Origin: Physcia stellaris
Lineage: Eukaryota; Ascomycota; Lecanoromycetes; Caliciales; Physciaceae
Reading direction: 5' to 3'
DNA length: 64,000 nucleotides
NCBI GenBank assembly: GCA_018902385.1
Contig: JABSSW010000006.1
Coordinates: forward strand, 186,001 to 250,000
The translations under genes and the position numbers were made by a program. Positions 12,076 through 24,397 of the stretch are shown piece by piece. Numbering within the stretch: the first letter of the stretch is position 1; each line of letters begins with the position of its first letter. The notes below the pieces were generated by a model. The model saw nothing but the letters and a program-made list of their open reading frames with translations. It was not told where the DNA came from and made no database searches.

Positions 12076-13347
12076 CTATCTCACCCTTACCCAGCAACCG
12101 TCAACCCCATCGCCCTCCCCCAACCCCCCAGCCCAAAATCCTGCACCTGCCTCACCCCGCCCCCTAACATCCACCACAACAACAGCAGCAGTCCCATTCA
12201 CAAACCCGGGAAAGCCAGGACTAAGCGCATACACCAATCCCCCTTTATCCGCAACAAAATCCACCATCCCAAAATTCCCATTCGGTAAATTCATGATTTG
12301 CTTTATGACACCAGTGGAAGGAGCGATTTCCACGAGCCGGTTCATGGCCACGTCGGTCACGAAGGCGGTGCAGGTGTACGGACTGTAGGTTGCCCAGCAG
12401 GTGGCGGTTTGGTTCGCTATTGTGGTTTTGGCGAGGACTTTCGGTGCTTCCCCCATCCCCCCAGGAGCAGGCAGAGAAAGCGTAACGGCGCCGAAACTAG
12501 CATCCGTCGCAAACAGCTCATTCTTCCCCGGGATGATCGCGCTGCCAAAAAGCACCGCAGTACCATTCGGCGACGCCCGTCTCTCCCCCTCCGGCTCCGG
12601 GCGCCCTCGAGCACTGATCGGCAACAAAGACAAGAAACCAGTCGGGTTCCGCGTGCTGTTACTCCCCGGATCGCCCTTCACAACCGTGATCAACGTCCGT
12701 CCATCCTCGCTAAACAGCGTATGCGAAACGCTATTCAGCGGCCCCCGCGGCGGCGTGCTCTGCGCCAACTCCGGGAACTCGATTAACATCCCCCTACTCA
12801 GCGGAATCAGCCCCCGCGTGGCGTGAACACTGAAGCAAGCGACCCCCGCCCGCGCGCCTGAGTTCGCAACGCACGCCAACCCGCGCTTCAGGGCCACGCT
12901 AACTGGAAACTCCCCCCCCGTATCCACCGGCGCGCCCACAGGGATCAGCACCGTTGCGTCCGTGCGCGAGATACGGAACAGAGACAGCGTATTCGAGCCG
13001 GCGTTCACGGCCACGAGCCAGCGTCCCGAGGCGCGGAGCGCGGATTGGCTGAAGAGCACGTCTGTTTCTGCGGTCTTGTTCGTGGTGCTGTCTAGCCCTG
13101 CGCCGCCGCGGCCGCCTGTGGGTGTTGTGCTGCCTGGGCTGAGGAGACCGTTGGGGGCGATGCGCAGGGAGATGATGCTGTTTTGGGGGATGGAGTTTGT
13201 GAGGAGGTAGAGGGCGCGCGGGTGGGGGGTTGTGTTGTTGGGGTGGGGTGTGCAGGAGGGGTATGAAGTGCGTGGGGTTAGGGGGTAGGGGCTTGCGAGT
13301 GTGGTTGTTGCGAGGGCGAGGAGGAGGATGGTGGCGGAGAGGAACAT
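12076..13347 (-). CDS. Secreted beta-propeller protein (lactonase/3-carboxymuconate cyclase-like)
   Basis: Single exon, 423 aa, ATG at 13347. Residues 1-18 form a clear signal peptide (hydrophobic run ending in ..TTTLAS). The mature protein has several N-glycosylation sequons and repeated blocks of the kind [G]RxLxxVNAGSNTLSLFRI, EFPVSVAL..GLACVANSG, SHTLFSEDGRTLITV and NELFATDASFGAVTLSLP. This is the blade pattern of the fungal secreted seven-bladed propeller family related to lactonases (YncE/PgL-like). The substrate is unknown; many such proteins are lineage-specific secreted proteins. It is strongly GC-biased at third positions compared with neighbours. An AT-rich TATA-like stretch sits at about 13468-13484, upstream of the start. 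Confidence 0.75.
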   Translation of the reverse strand: MFLSATILLLALATTTLASPYPLTPRTSYPSCTPHPNNTTPHPRALYLLTNSIPQNSIISLRIAPNGLLSPGSTTPTGGRGGAGLDSTTNKTAETDVLFSQSALRASGRWLVAVNAGSNTLSLFRISRTDATVLIPVGAPVDTGGEFPVSVALKRGLACVANSGARAGVACFSVHATRGLIPLSRGMLIEFPELAQSTPPRGPLNSVSHTLFSEDGRTLITVVKGDPGSNSTRNPTGFLSLLPISARGRPEPEGERRASPNGTAVLFGSAIIPGKNELFATDASFGAVTLSLPAPGGMGEAPKVLAKTTIANQTATCWATYSPYTCTAFVTDVAMNRLVEIAPSTGVIKQIMNLPNGNFGMVDFVADKGGLVYALSPGFPGFVNGTAAVVVVDVRGRGEAGAGFWAGGLGEGDGVDGCWVRVR

Positions 13348-14292
13348 TTTGGGAGGGAGCGCTCGGTCGACGGCGCGCGGGAATCAGGAACGGTGGGAGT
13401 GAAGACGAGGTTTGCTCCTGATAGGTTGATGGGTGTTGAGAGAAGAGGAGCCATGGTGGCCGATCCAGTGGAAAATATATACATGTCGTAGGATGGTGAT
13501 TATTGATGTCGCGACTGACGCATGACAAGGGAGAGGTGAGATTTTGGATGATTATGATATCTTGATGCAGGGACTGGGACGCTAATGCGCGGGTGACGCC
13601 GAGATGACTGATCTTAAGTACAGATTCGCCTGCTCGGATCAGGCACGCTTCGGGAATGGCTGCATATGTAGGGGAACTTATTCCGAAATGGAGATACTTA
13701 CAAATTACAGCACTGGTTCGAGAGGCGTCCTGAACCGTGGAGAACTTTCGCAGCTGCTTGTTCATGCCGTGGGTTTTGAGACCAGGGCGAGATGGACCTT
13801 TGAGATTCCAAGACTTCGCTAGAACCGAGCTGGGAACGAATTAGCTGCTGCCTTCAATACACCGTCAAGTGTCAACTACATTTAGCCCGCCCATGACCCG
13901 TGGACCCGTTGTGAGGTGCATGATCAGTAATGCTTGGAAGGATTCTTCCGATCAAGCTTCCTAGCCTTATATGGGACTGATCATTGGTCGACCCACATCC
14001 CCCAATCAAAGCCCTTTGATCGCCTTCTTCGGACTTTGCGCGTCGCGCCCGAGACTCGCAATATTAGACGGCGTTCGGCGGAGATTTGGCCGTTCTCGGT
14101 GTGCGTGTTTCCTAGTTTTGGTCGGTTGACTGGGGTACGATAATCCTGTAGATATTATCGTGCTTACCTTTCTTACTCCTCATGGATCTTCCTGGCATCC
14201 ATCCATTGCCGGCTAGGGTGTTGGTCTTTCCTGTTTGATCCCGAAATCGCTTTGGTCGTTCTTCATCGCTTTTATTCAACCCCACACTTCTC
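13348..14292. other. Intergenic, nothing recognised
   Basis: Region upstream of the propeller gene and downstream of the chitinase stop. Only small open frames are present. Confidence 0.4.
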
Positions 14293-17200
14293 CTACGTAA
14301 GACCACCATCATCAATAACCGACCCCGCCGCCGCCTCCTTCAAAATCGTGAGAGCCTCGATGATGCCCAGAATATTCTCCAGACGCTGCCCCGTCGCGCC
14401 TTCTCTCGCGTCATCCCACAGCGTCAGCAAAATGTCCACCCTCCGAGCCACCCACGCCCGGACATTATTCTGGATCTGCGGAATGAGCACTTGCCGGATA
14501 TACTCATCCCACATCTCGGGCAGATTCGCGATCGGGCTCGAATTCTGGGGCACGTTCCGGTTGTAGCGGGTCTGGAAATGTTCTAGGGCGGTGCGCACGC
14601 CGTTGGCGGCGGTTGTCCATGCTGTGTGGAGGTCACGGCGGTTCATGTAGTCGAAGATATCGATGACGTTTCTGATGGCGCCGATGGCGCGGATCCCCGT
14701 CCGCGTATCGCCCGTGTCGTCGAGGTTGCGGGCTTGCCAGGTATCGTCCCCTACCGGATCGTTACCACGGATGATTTGCATCTTCAGGCTGTTGAAGTGC
14801 GGCTCCGTGTTCACCATGTGAGCGGCATTGTTGGTGTCACCGTAGGCTCGCCATACGTCGTCTGCCGGTGTCTCGTCCTCGGCGTTGGTCTGGCCTTGAG
14901 GATCCCATACCGACCATCTTTGCGTATAACGACCTCCGGGGGCGAAAACCCCTCTATCGATTGTTGGGTACTGGGTATGGCGGGTGCGACCATTCAGCAA
15001 ATCGGCCGGTGCACCTAGGATGAATTCAATGAAGCGCGGATGGGTTTGCAACTCGAGAATGTGCTCGGCGGCAGGACGAACGCCTGCGCCTATCGGTGCG
15101 TTGGGGTTCCATGTTCGATCGACGCAGTCTGCGTTATTCAGATCATAATATCCGGCATTGGGATTATGTTGAAGTAGTTCTCGCCCCCGGTCCAGTAGGT
15201 ATGGCTAAAAAGGGTGATGATAATCTGTGCTGCAATTACCACGTTAAACTCCCTTTCTCCACTCGTTCTCTTCTCCAAGCGAACCAAGCCTTCTAGGTTG
15301 CTCCTCTTCCTCTTATCGCCTTCTTCTTCTGGACCATTGAGACCTGGATCAATAGCTCCCAAATCGGACAGTGGTGGACAGGTCAGATTGGCAGGCTGAG
15401 ATTTGGAACACTGAATGTATCGTTTGTCCCCAAACACGGCGAAGCCACTCTCTTCAGGCGCATCTCGTTTGGGCGGTCTGGAAGAATCTGTGTGAATTGT
15501 TTGGGCGCTAGGAGCATTGCCAAGGGCAAAAGTGTCAGTTTCGGCCCAGTCTGCAATGCCACCATTCATTGTCACGTCGGCATGGGCTTGTTGGTCACCA
15601 TCGGTGACGGCCAGCCCTCCAGACCCAGCGGTTGCAATGCGGAACGTATGAGGAATCCTGGCATTGAGAGAAGCGGTTGCATCTTCGACTGCGCTCTCAT
15701 ATTTGAAGACCTTCATCACGAGTGCGGTCTCAAGCAGCAACTCCAGAGCAAAGACAGTGCCATCAGATGCCGCCCTAGCTTGTGTCGTGTCGATGTCGAC
15801 ATCACCATGGAAAGAATCTTTCGGAACATTTCCTGCCGCGCTTCCACTGAATTTACCCAAAGCTTGAGGCTGATGGACCTGAAAAGTGGCCTGGTTCCCG
15901 TGCTGTATATCGACTTTGAAATCACTGTGGAATTTAGCCACGCCAAACCGCGTACAAAGATCAGCTGGGGCTTCACTCACCCGTCAATCTGACCAGATCC
16001 AAGCATCCTTGCCTCGATATTCATAGTGGGTCTAAAAGACACAATACCGGGATGATTGAACTCGTAGTTCGTGATAGGACTTGAAAGCAATTGTCGCCTT
16101 GGATTGCCACCATCAATGTCGAGTGTACCTTTCCCGTTAAAGGCAAGGCTACCTGCGAATTTCGGATTGCTGTCAAAGTAGCTGTAGGCTTCTTCAAGTT
16201 TGAGATCTGGCGCTATCGTGCCAACCATGGTAACTCCGAAACTGAGGCTACTCCTCACTTTGCCATTTAGCCTGAGTGAAAGGAAGCCATCTTGATCTTT
16301 GCAGTCCTTGCCATTATTGTTGTACAAGAGCACATCGAGGTCATTATTTTCCATGACGGGGTTGAAATCCTGATCACCGCGCACGCGTAAATTCGAGATT
16401 ACTGCAGAGAGTTAGTACTTTGTGACAGGATGTCAGGATGTCAATTTGACATCAACTTACTATCTTTCCAAATACTTAATGCTTTACTCCAGAATCGTGG
16501 TTTTATGGAGCGTTTCCTATGATCCGCGGCCACGACTTGGTCGTAGTAATCATGCGAGTCCGAGTAATCCACACGTAAAAAGATGTCGCCAGAGTCGCGC
16601 TTAGCCAATTTGAAGTCATAGCCATAATGGAGGTCGTAAATTACCGCCTTCGAAGGGGCACGCTTGCTAAGATGACCTGGCAAAGTCTGATTCGAAGAAG
16701 CAACCGCTGAATGCGCAACAGCATACGTAGCGAATCCACAGTCAACTGGCATACTCATAATAGTTCCTGGCAAGCCTCCGTTGTACATGTCATTGCAATT
16801 AGAGCCTTCGCCGTCGTTCATACAGACAAACTGAGCTGTACCTCCGTCGTCATTAAGTTTCCGGTCACAGGAGAGAAACTCAACATGTGACCCGTCTCGC
16901 TTATTGAGATTCGTCACTGCGTCTTCTGGGCCGTCAATAACGACTAGACCAAAAGCCTGAGGATTGGATCCGCCAACAAGAGAAACCCCCGATGCGATCT
17001 GCTGCAGATCGAAAACAGGAATGTCGGTCTCCGGTGGTAGGGTTGGAAAGAGTTTGTCAAGTGGTACTGGGAGGAACGGGTTTCGGTTTTTGGGTGTATT
17101 GCAACAAAATGGTTTCTGCCGGCCCCACCCGCAGGTCTGGCCTGTGGATCCCCTTGGATCCAACGCAAGTTCGATGTCGGTACTGTTCACGTGAGCCATT

Positions 17201-19778
17201 GTAACAAGGCAAAGGGAACACAGCTTCATACTCTGAACACTCATTATCGTCGCACGTTCCTTTACCAACCCAATGACAACCTTGGAAATCGTAACTGCAA
17301 CAGAGTTGTTGTTTATGCCAGCTGAGGCCGCAGCTACCACCGACTGCTCTTGTTAGTATGGCATTGAGGAATTCAGAGCTGAATTGGCCAACTTACTGTC
17401 ACCCGGACAATCCGACTGATAGACTTCTCGGTAAGTTAGATCGTGGGGTTTATCATTGGGACAACTCAAATCGGCGGGCTGAAATTCGCAGCCCTTGATC
17501 AAATCCGCCCATGTGTTGGTCTCACAACAAAAAGCTTGTTGGCCAGGTTTTAGGCATTTCGTGGAGCCATGAGGAGAATGGAAAAGCGTGACTTCTCCGG
17601 GATGGCACTGTCCATGACATGATCCACTTCCTCTCCACTCACAGTGCGTTGGCATAGCGTCGAGTGGACAATAGATCTGGATCCATGTAAGTTGAATGCC
17701 CTCAAATTCACAAAGAACCCCAGCCACTAACATATCTATTCTTTGAGCCTCCACAATTATCCTTGAACGCATCTCCACCAGGAGCCATCGCGTAGTTGGA
17801 GGGGACACCTTTGCCGGATGCGAAGTCGTCACACTCAGTCATCATACATTTTTGGCCATTCTGCGAGGCCCAATGTCCTGTAGTACCAATCAGAGTCAGC
17901 ACGTGCTCTTAGGAAAGCGTAGTCACAAGGCTTAACTCTAAGCTGTGAAGGAAAACAAATAGTGCATAGATCCAGGAAAGACCTACCACTGTCGGCTATG
18001 TCGGTTTTCTTAAGTTGATCCTTGAAAGATGGTAGGCTTTTGCCAACGAGTCCTGTAAGGGCTGAGAAATCTTCGTCGTCAAGATCAACAGCCCAGATCA
18101 TGAGACCTCCAAGTCCAAGCTTGTTTGACCAGTCAACCTTGGCCTTGAAGGTTTTGCTGTCGTCATAGCTGACCCATTGATCTTTGCTGGAGCCGTACTG
18201 GAAGTAATTAACTGCGGCCTTGTCATCATGCACGATGTCCGGCTTCTGGTCTTTGATGATGTCCATGATCTCGAAGTATCCCAAAGTACCTGCGGACTTT
18301 GTACAAGGTCCGGCATCGGCAGCCCCTTTGAATTGACAGCCAGGCTTACCGCAGTCGGAATCAGCAAGCTGAAAGGATCTTCCATAGAAGCCCAAGCCAA
18401 GCACAATCTTTGCTGGGGGATTCCGACACGCCATAGTAAGTCGACCGACATTTGGATCTCAGTCAAATTGGTGTGTCCTTGCACAATACTTCCGATTGGG
18501 TTGTTTCGATCCCAGACGCCATGCAAATCATAGCTCATAAGATTGATCCAGTCTACGTGCTTGACCAATTCCGGTAGATCGAACCAGCGAAGATACCAGT
18601 AAGAGCTAGGAATAGTAAAAGAGATACCGTATGAGCCTCGCTGTGATCGGTTGAATGTGTCCCTTAAAGTTTGTAAGAGCTTAACGAAGTTCTCTTTGTC
18701 GCCTTTTGTACCGCCTCTATCTGGTGCACCTGGATATCTAATCTTTGATTAGCATTTTTACGCGTTGCATGGCCGGCAGATGAGGAGTACATACTCCCAA
18801 TCAATATCAATGCCATCAAACCCATACTGCTTCATGAACTGGACGAGATTGTCTGCAAATGTTTGACGTTTACCTGCGTCTGCTGCAATAGCTGGAAAGA
18901 CACCCTGTGTAGACGTTCCGTTGTCGGAAAACGTCCAGCCACCGATGGAAATGAATACCTCTAGCGCCGAGTTTCCTGATTTAAGGTTTCGGACACCAGT
19001 AGTTTGCGTGAAAAGATCTTCTGGCGTATCACCATCCATCGGTGTAATCTTCAAGCTATTGGGGTCAATGTAAGCAAATGCGAAATTGACGTGTGTCAGG
19101 CCATCAACGGGTAATGCGCTTGGTGGAAAGGCATGGCATGATCTTCGATCCGACCAGCTTTCATAGTATCCTATGACTTTATTGAGGACGGGAGACGAAC
19201 TTCCACCCGGGGGAACTGGAGGATGTTCGACGCAATTACTTTGGCATTTCCCAGTACAAAACTCATGAGTCGATCCACAGAATCCGAACTCGCTGCAGCA
19301 GGTGTTTAGTGGACACTCTTTCCCCGGAGGATCGGCCCACGAACCACCTGTAGGGACGTCAACTTATCGTTCCTGGCAGTGATATAATTATCAGCTTACA
19401 CTCGGCTTTAGCATTGCATTGACTGTCACAGTCGTTCCCGCACCAGGCTGGTCCGAGCCCACATATCCCTTCGTCGGTGCCCTGGAATGCCCCACAACAA
19501 GCAAACTGCTTGCACGGCTGACCTTTTTTACAACCATACTTATCATCACGCTTATACAAAGTCGCATTCGACCCTTCTAAGACTTCTCCAAAAAGTGTCG
19601 ACTGCTCCAAGAGGCTCTTGGAGTCAAGCTGTGTGGATTGCTTTACGGCGAAGTCAGAGGACCCTAGGTGGGATGAAATTGAACCGTACCATAGCACGGC
19701 GATACTTAGAGGAACGATGAGCGTCGTCGGCCACCATCTAGATCGCGCATTTCTGCTCCTGGGCGGTGTATCCGCCAT
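14293..19778 (-). CDS. Very large GH18 chitinase with hevein-type chitin-binding modules (subgroup C)
   Basis: A multi-exon gene of about 1,500 codons. Exon 1 (19778-19400) gives a basic N-terminus with a hydrophobic segment (about residues 17-33, signal or anchor) and Cys-rich chitin-binding sequence. Exon 2 (19347-18795) adds a hevein-like domain (CCSEFGFCGS) and the GH18 core with FISIGGW and the complete catalytic motif DGIDIDWE (near residue 305). Exon 3 starts at 18737 and holds MSYDLHG and GGLMIWAVDLDD. Further Cys-rich CC-containing modules and a long C-terminal region follow (to 14293), the architecture of subgroup C fungal chitinases, whose organisation resembles the alpha subunit of yeast chitinase-type killer proteins. 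Two single-base frame breaks occur, one at a five-G run (18415-18419) and one at a five-C run (15184-15188), probably sequence errors. Role: cleavage of chitin at or outside the cell surface. Confidence 0.88.
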
Positions 19779-20830
19779 ATCGAGGAATTCGCACTATATT
19801 CAGGTGCGATTTTGTAGGTATCTTTTCGATTTTTGGACGAGACGAGATATAAGAGCCCGACGACCCGAGTCCAGCCTTAAAACCCCGAGTAGGGAGAATG
19901 AAAGTGATTCTATGAATAAATCAACAGGAAGAAATTGAGCAGGATAGGAAGATGATGTCTTACCATGCCATGCCGCAATGCAAGGACAGCGCAGGAACAT
20001 CCTTGAGCAACTTTAATCAACGCAGTGCGAAGAGGAGGTTCTCTGTCCTGCTTCGCCACGAACGGGATTGGGAAGGGCTGAAGCATGAAGGATTGGGACT
20101 GAAATTGCAATTTTGGACTCGTGATAGCCATTAGGCTGGCAAGTTGCGATCGCCGGGCGGAGGTCGGCGACCACGAATCCTTAGAAGTTTGAAACATTGC
20201 TATGAGCTTTATGAGGACCATTAGGGATAAGCAGGTTGTAAAAGTTAGTGAAGGAAGAAGAAAGTGACCTCCCGTGGCGACTCCGCCTTGCTGCGCGACC
20301 ACGGGGTCGCCTCGGGATCAACTAGTGCCTATCCGAGGCTGTTGGTAGCCACACAGATTGGCTCGGTAGCGGACATTTCAGCCGCAGGACCGTCCCAGAT
20401 CAGTCCCTACTTCGGCTTCCGGTACCTATGCAAGTCCTGTGCATTCGCCTCCTTCGCATGCAACTGGACCCGAGTTCATGCCGATGTAAAGATGAAGGGG
20501 TTTGTCTTGTTGGGCTTCATTGACCACGGTAGGCTGAGTCGCGATGAGGATTTAGATGGACTGTAGTCAACATGCGAAAGCTAAAATAAGTTCACTGGGG
20601 GATTGATCACCTGTGCTTCCAACAAAAGCATTCCGTCGAGCGTTCAATTATCTTGTGACCCTGTGAGCAATCATCCCATAATCAGACAACTTTGTCCCAC
20701 AGATTAGTCTGCTTTCCTTTCAATGCATTGCTGTCTTCCGGCGAGGTAATAGGTTATTGGTGATTCCATCGAGGGATACATACTCGTCTTATCCACAGTC
20801 GTTCCCGCAACGAGCTGTAGATAGCCCATA
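19779..20830. promoter_or_regulatory. Shared divergent intergenic region of chitinase and LysM gene
   Basis: About 1.05 kb separate the chitinase start (19778, minus) from the LysM gene start (20831, plus). No third gene is evident. The arrangement suggests a shared bidirectional promoter and co-expression. That is inference; I could not pick out specific binding sites. Confidence 0.45.
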
Positions 20831-23159
20831 ATGGCGTCAAGCAGTATCTTCTTCCTCTCGAAGCTCTTCGTCTTTGGTATATTCATTTGCGGAGCCTTGG
20901 CCCAAGTATTTGATACAGGCTCCAATGGCGTACCGCCACTGATCTTTCCTCCACCTGATGGCCTCTCAGCAGCCTGTAATGCGACGTTCGATACCACGAT
21001 CAATTGCTCACCCATCTTGCCATTGGTCGCTTGGCAGGGTTATTTTCCCACTGTGAACGATCTTCGAGCCTTGTGCAAGCCGGAGTGCCTTCAATCTCTA
21101 GGGAGCTTCCGTGACAAGCAGCTGGCGGCGTGCAAATCCGATGTTGAGACTGTTGCTGGAGAAGCCTACCCGGCTACATATAATGTAGACTTCTTCACCT
21201 TCACCTACAATTACACATGCCGTACAGATAAGTACGTCCAGCTTTGTCAATGCCCAACGCACAGGTACTGATTCGTTGCAGAGAAACGAAGCTTTGGTGC
21301 GCCCCTCAAGTCGATCAATGGGCAAATGAGGCATCTCCTGCGGCGAATGAGTCCTGCTCTGATTGTGTTCTGGGGACCTTGCAGACCGAACTCAACTCTC
21401 CTTTTGGATATGATGCTGACCTGGTCAAGAATTTCACGTCCATGACATCTTCGTAAGCACTTTCACCAGTGGAAACAGGCCTATTGAGTTTGCTGAAAGA
21501 CCAAAACAGCTGTAAATCCGATAACTATCAAATTACGTCTCCTGCTGCTTATGGAGCCTCAGGGACCGCCACTACCACTTCTGATACGGTTTCTGCAACG
21601 CCAAGCTGCTCTGCCACTTATACAGTGAAAGACGGTGATGATTGTAACAAGATTAGTATTGCCCAAAACGTGTCGACCTCTGACCTGCTGTACTTCAATA
21701 ATCTTGAAGGATATTGCTCAAACTTCCCTAAAGCTGGAAAGAAACTTTGTCTCCCACCGCAGTGTAGCGTTTATACCGTCAAGAAGGATGATACCTGCTA
21801 TGGTATCACACAAGCAAACAAGGACGCCTTTTCGATATCGCAATTGGTGTCTTGGAATGCGAATCTCAACAGAGACTGCTCGAACATTGATCAGTACGTA
21901 GGCCTGCAGATATGCATCTCGTTTCCCGGCGAGCTGGGAAGTGGTACTGTCCAGACTCCGACAACGGTGAAAGCGCCTGCGCCATCGAATGTGGCGGATG
22001 GCACGAACAGGAACTGCTCTCGCTACTACACCATAGCCCCTGGGGACTACTGCGCATACGTGACGCTTCAAGAAATGATATCATTGCCGGACTTCTACTT
22101 TCTCAATCCCGAGGTCAACTCGACGACTTGCGCCAACCTGCTGCTTGGGATCGCCTACTGCGTGGCTCCTGTTGGAGATATCCGGAAATATCCTGGATAT
22201 GGGTATGCGACTCTATTTGTACATTGCGCGCTTGCTGATTCATATTTCGCAGTGGTGCCTCGAGCTCTGGAGATCCTTGCAAAGGGCTTGATGCTGCGTC
22301 AAGCTGCTTTGCAACCACACTGAAGCCGGCGGAGAGCTGGGCATGGCCTACTGCATCAGCGACATCTACGCCATCAGATGGATCTGGACCACTGTCCCTT
22401 GCGCCAGGTACCTTGGACAATTGCACGATTTATGACCAGCAGTTTGCCACAGAACCCGCCCAAGGTTCAACATACAGCATCAACAGCTGTTATGCTGTCG
22501 CCAGGTTCCGGAAAATAAGCATCGCTCAGCTTACAGCGTGGAATCCTTCCTTGAAATTCGATAGCAACGATCCCGACGCTTGTGAACTCAAAGCAGGTCT
22601 TCGGTACTGCGTGTCCATGTCCGGAAAAGCTACTATTACAACAGGTGGTCCAACCGTCACCAATAAACCTACGGCCACGAAGAAGTCCACAACAACGACG
22701 TCAGCGCTCATTGGTACATGTTCCGGTGGCGTAGCCCCTCCAGAGCAGACTCAGAGTGGTGAGCCATGTTGGTGTCAGAAGTGGGTCAAGCAGACAGATG
22801 GCAAATTCTGTGGCGACATGGCTTCTGACGCCGGTATCTCTGTCGACGAGCTCTATGCATTGAATCCGCCTTTGAAGAACGATTGCTCTGGTCTCTTCCA
22901 AGGCTATGCATACTGCGTAGGGCCTGTACCTGAAGACCCTAAATGTGCTGGAGGGACCAAAGCGCCGGAACAAGTGCAAGCAGGCATATCGTGCAAGTGT
23001 AATCAGTGGATCAAACAACAAGACGGGAAGTTTTGTGCAGACATGGCAGCACAAGCAAAGATTACCACAGACCGACTCTATGAGTTGAACCCAGCGTTGA
23101 AAGGGGACTGTAGCGGGCTATTTGTGGGATACGCATATTGCGTTGGGCTTGCTCCGTAG
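20831..23159 (+). CDS. Secreted LysM-domain protein, about six LysM modules
   Basis: Four exons, 20831-21231, 21282-21452, 21510-22202 and 22253-23159, joined by in-phase GT-AG introns, give 723 aa. Residues 1-25 are a typical signal peptide ending in ..CGALAQ. A Cys-rich N-terminal region is followed by LysM modules with the usual YTVKDGDDC..I and ..LN....C..L..G..YCV pattern. Two contiguous modules lie in exon 3, a third later in exon 3, one early in exon 4, and two near-duplicate modules at the C-terminus with the CxCxKWVKQxDGKFC variant. LysM modules bind chitin and N-acetylglucosamine oligomers. Head-to-head with the subgroup C chitinase, it likely acts with that enzyme in wall remodelling, mycoparasitism or chitin protection. 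The frame is uninterrupted. Confidence 0.9.
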
Positions 23160-23352
23160 ATAGTCTCTGATTGGCTTGTCGTATACTATGAAACTCGGTG
23201 TATCTACATGTACATACATGTATGATTCGAGAAGGATTCGTCGTGTCGCGCAAGTAAAAGCCTCATCCAACCACAACGCGGAATATTTCCGCCCTCTGCC
23301 AAGAGATTCAGTTCTCTCACCACTTGAAGTATTCCCATCAGGTACTTTGAAA

Positions 23353-24397
23353 ATGACTTCTTCATCCCCACCTCCCTTTCCTCTTCACGAGCTGTGTACT
23401 CGTGCCATAACTGATCCTACCTCAATCACCCCGGCCGAACGAAATCTCATCCAAGCGCGTCCCGACCCTGAGACTGAGAACTCACTCTACCTCACCAAAA
23501 TCTCTCTACCTCTATCTGACCTCATCGCCAAAGCTCTCACCGATCCGCCCACCCTCTCCACAGAAGAAGCCCATATTCTTGTCCACGGTCCCGAAGATCG
23601 GACATCCCCCGAAAAAGCTGCTCGCAGAGAGCAATATGATGCGTTGACCGACGAGCAAAGAGCCTTGGTAGATCGCGCAAGTAACGCAGTTGCCGATCCG
23701 GATGAGAAAAAGCGGGGAATATAGCATGGAAACTGCTGCCGGCCGGGAAGGCAGTGGAAGCAGCTCGTCAAAGAAGAGCAGCCGCGTCTGCATCCCAGCC
23801 AAGCAGCCATGGAGGCGTTCAGCAAGCCCCAAGTTCCAATCCGCCCCGACGAAAACTCATCGTTCTTCCATGGGAGCGTGCTGACTGGGTGACCCTCATC
23901 CGTGACAAGAATTACTCTCCTTGGGGCCTCCCCGTCCTAAGGACAGCCTACAATGATCCGGCCGCCTGGCTCAACTTCAAAGCACGCCTCTCCGCCTTAG
24001 CGACCCAAGAGCTCACCCAGGGGGCGGGTTCCCCGTTTCAGAGACCTTCGAGATACATTACATAGAAGACGAGGAGTATTTGGCAAACGCGGAACAAGCA
24101 GGACTACTCGCGTACTATGCTCGACTCATTGAAGAAGGACGATTGAAAGAAGGCTTCTCGTGGGATGTTTTCATGACTGCGGACGACAATGTTCTGGAGA
24201 TTTTTGGAGAGGTTAATAGAGAACTAGTAGTTCCTGTTTGGGACGCCGGATGGAAAGCTGGGGAGGTTGGCGAGCACGGATGGAGGGGAGCGCTGGCGTT
24301 CAGAGCGGAAATGGTATTTGGGTTATTGATACCGAAATTGGTGAGGGGCGACCCAAACCCGTTGGAAGATTTGGCCATGATGGCTCAAGATCGATGA
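23353..24397 (+). CDS. Conserved-looking hypothetical protein, frame broken twice
   Basis: ATG at 23353. The first part (to about 23710) has two similar acidic, Pro-containing repeats of the type LHELCTRAITDPTSITPAER and LSDLIAKALTDPPTLSTEEA, suggesting an internal helical duplication. Coding continues in the next frame (about 23720-24020) and then the third frame (about 24025-24397, stop at 24395). The first change is either an intron or one missing base near the four-G run at 23714-23717. The second coincides with a five-G run at 24020-24024 and is explained by one missing base. The C-terminal half contains FEIHYIEDEEYL and is rich in Glu and Trp. No signal peptide or membrane segment. I do not recognise the function. 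Confidence 0.6.

Noticed and set aside
12298-13210. Several plus-strand frames of 82-162 codons
   Set aside because: They are antisense shadows of the GC-rich secreted propeller gene, which has a signal peptide and coherent repeats.
17215-17290. Apparent frame shift in the chitinase between the ..KGTCDDNECS and ..ELALDP segments
   Set aside because: A 49-nt GTATGA...CAG intron in matching phase explains it, so no error is needed here.
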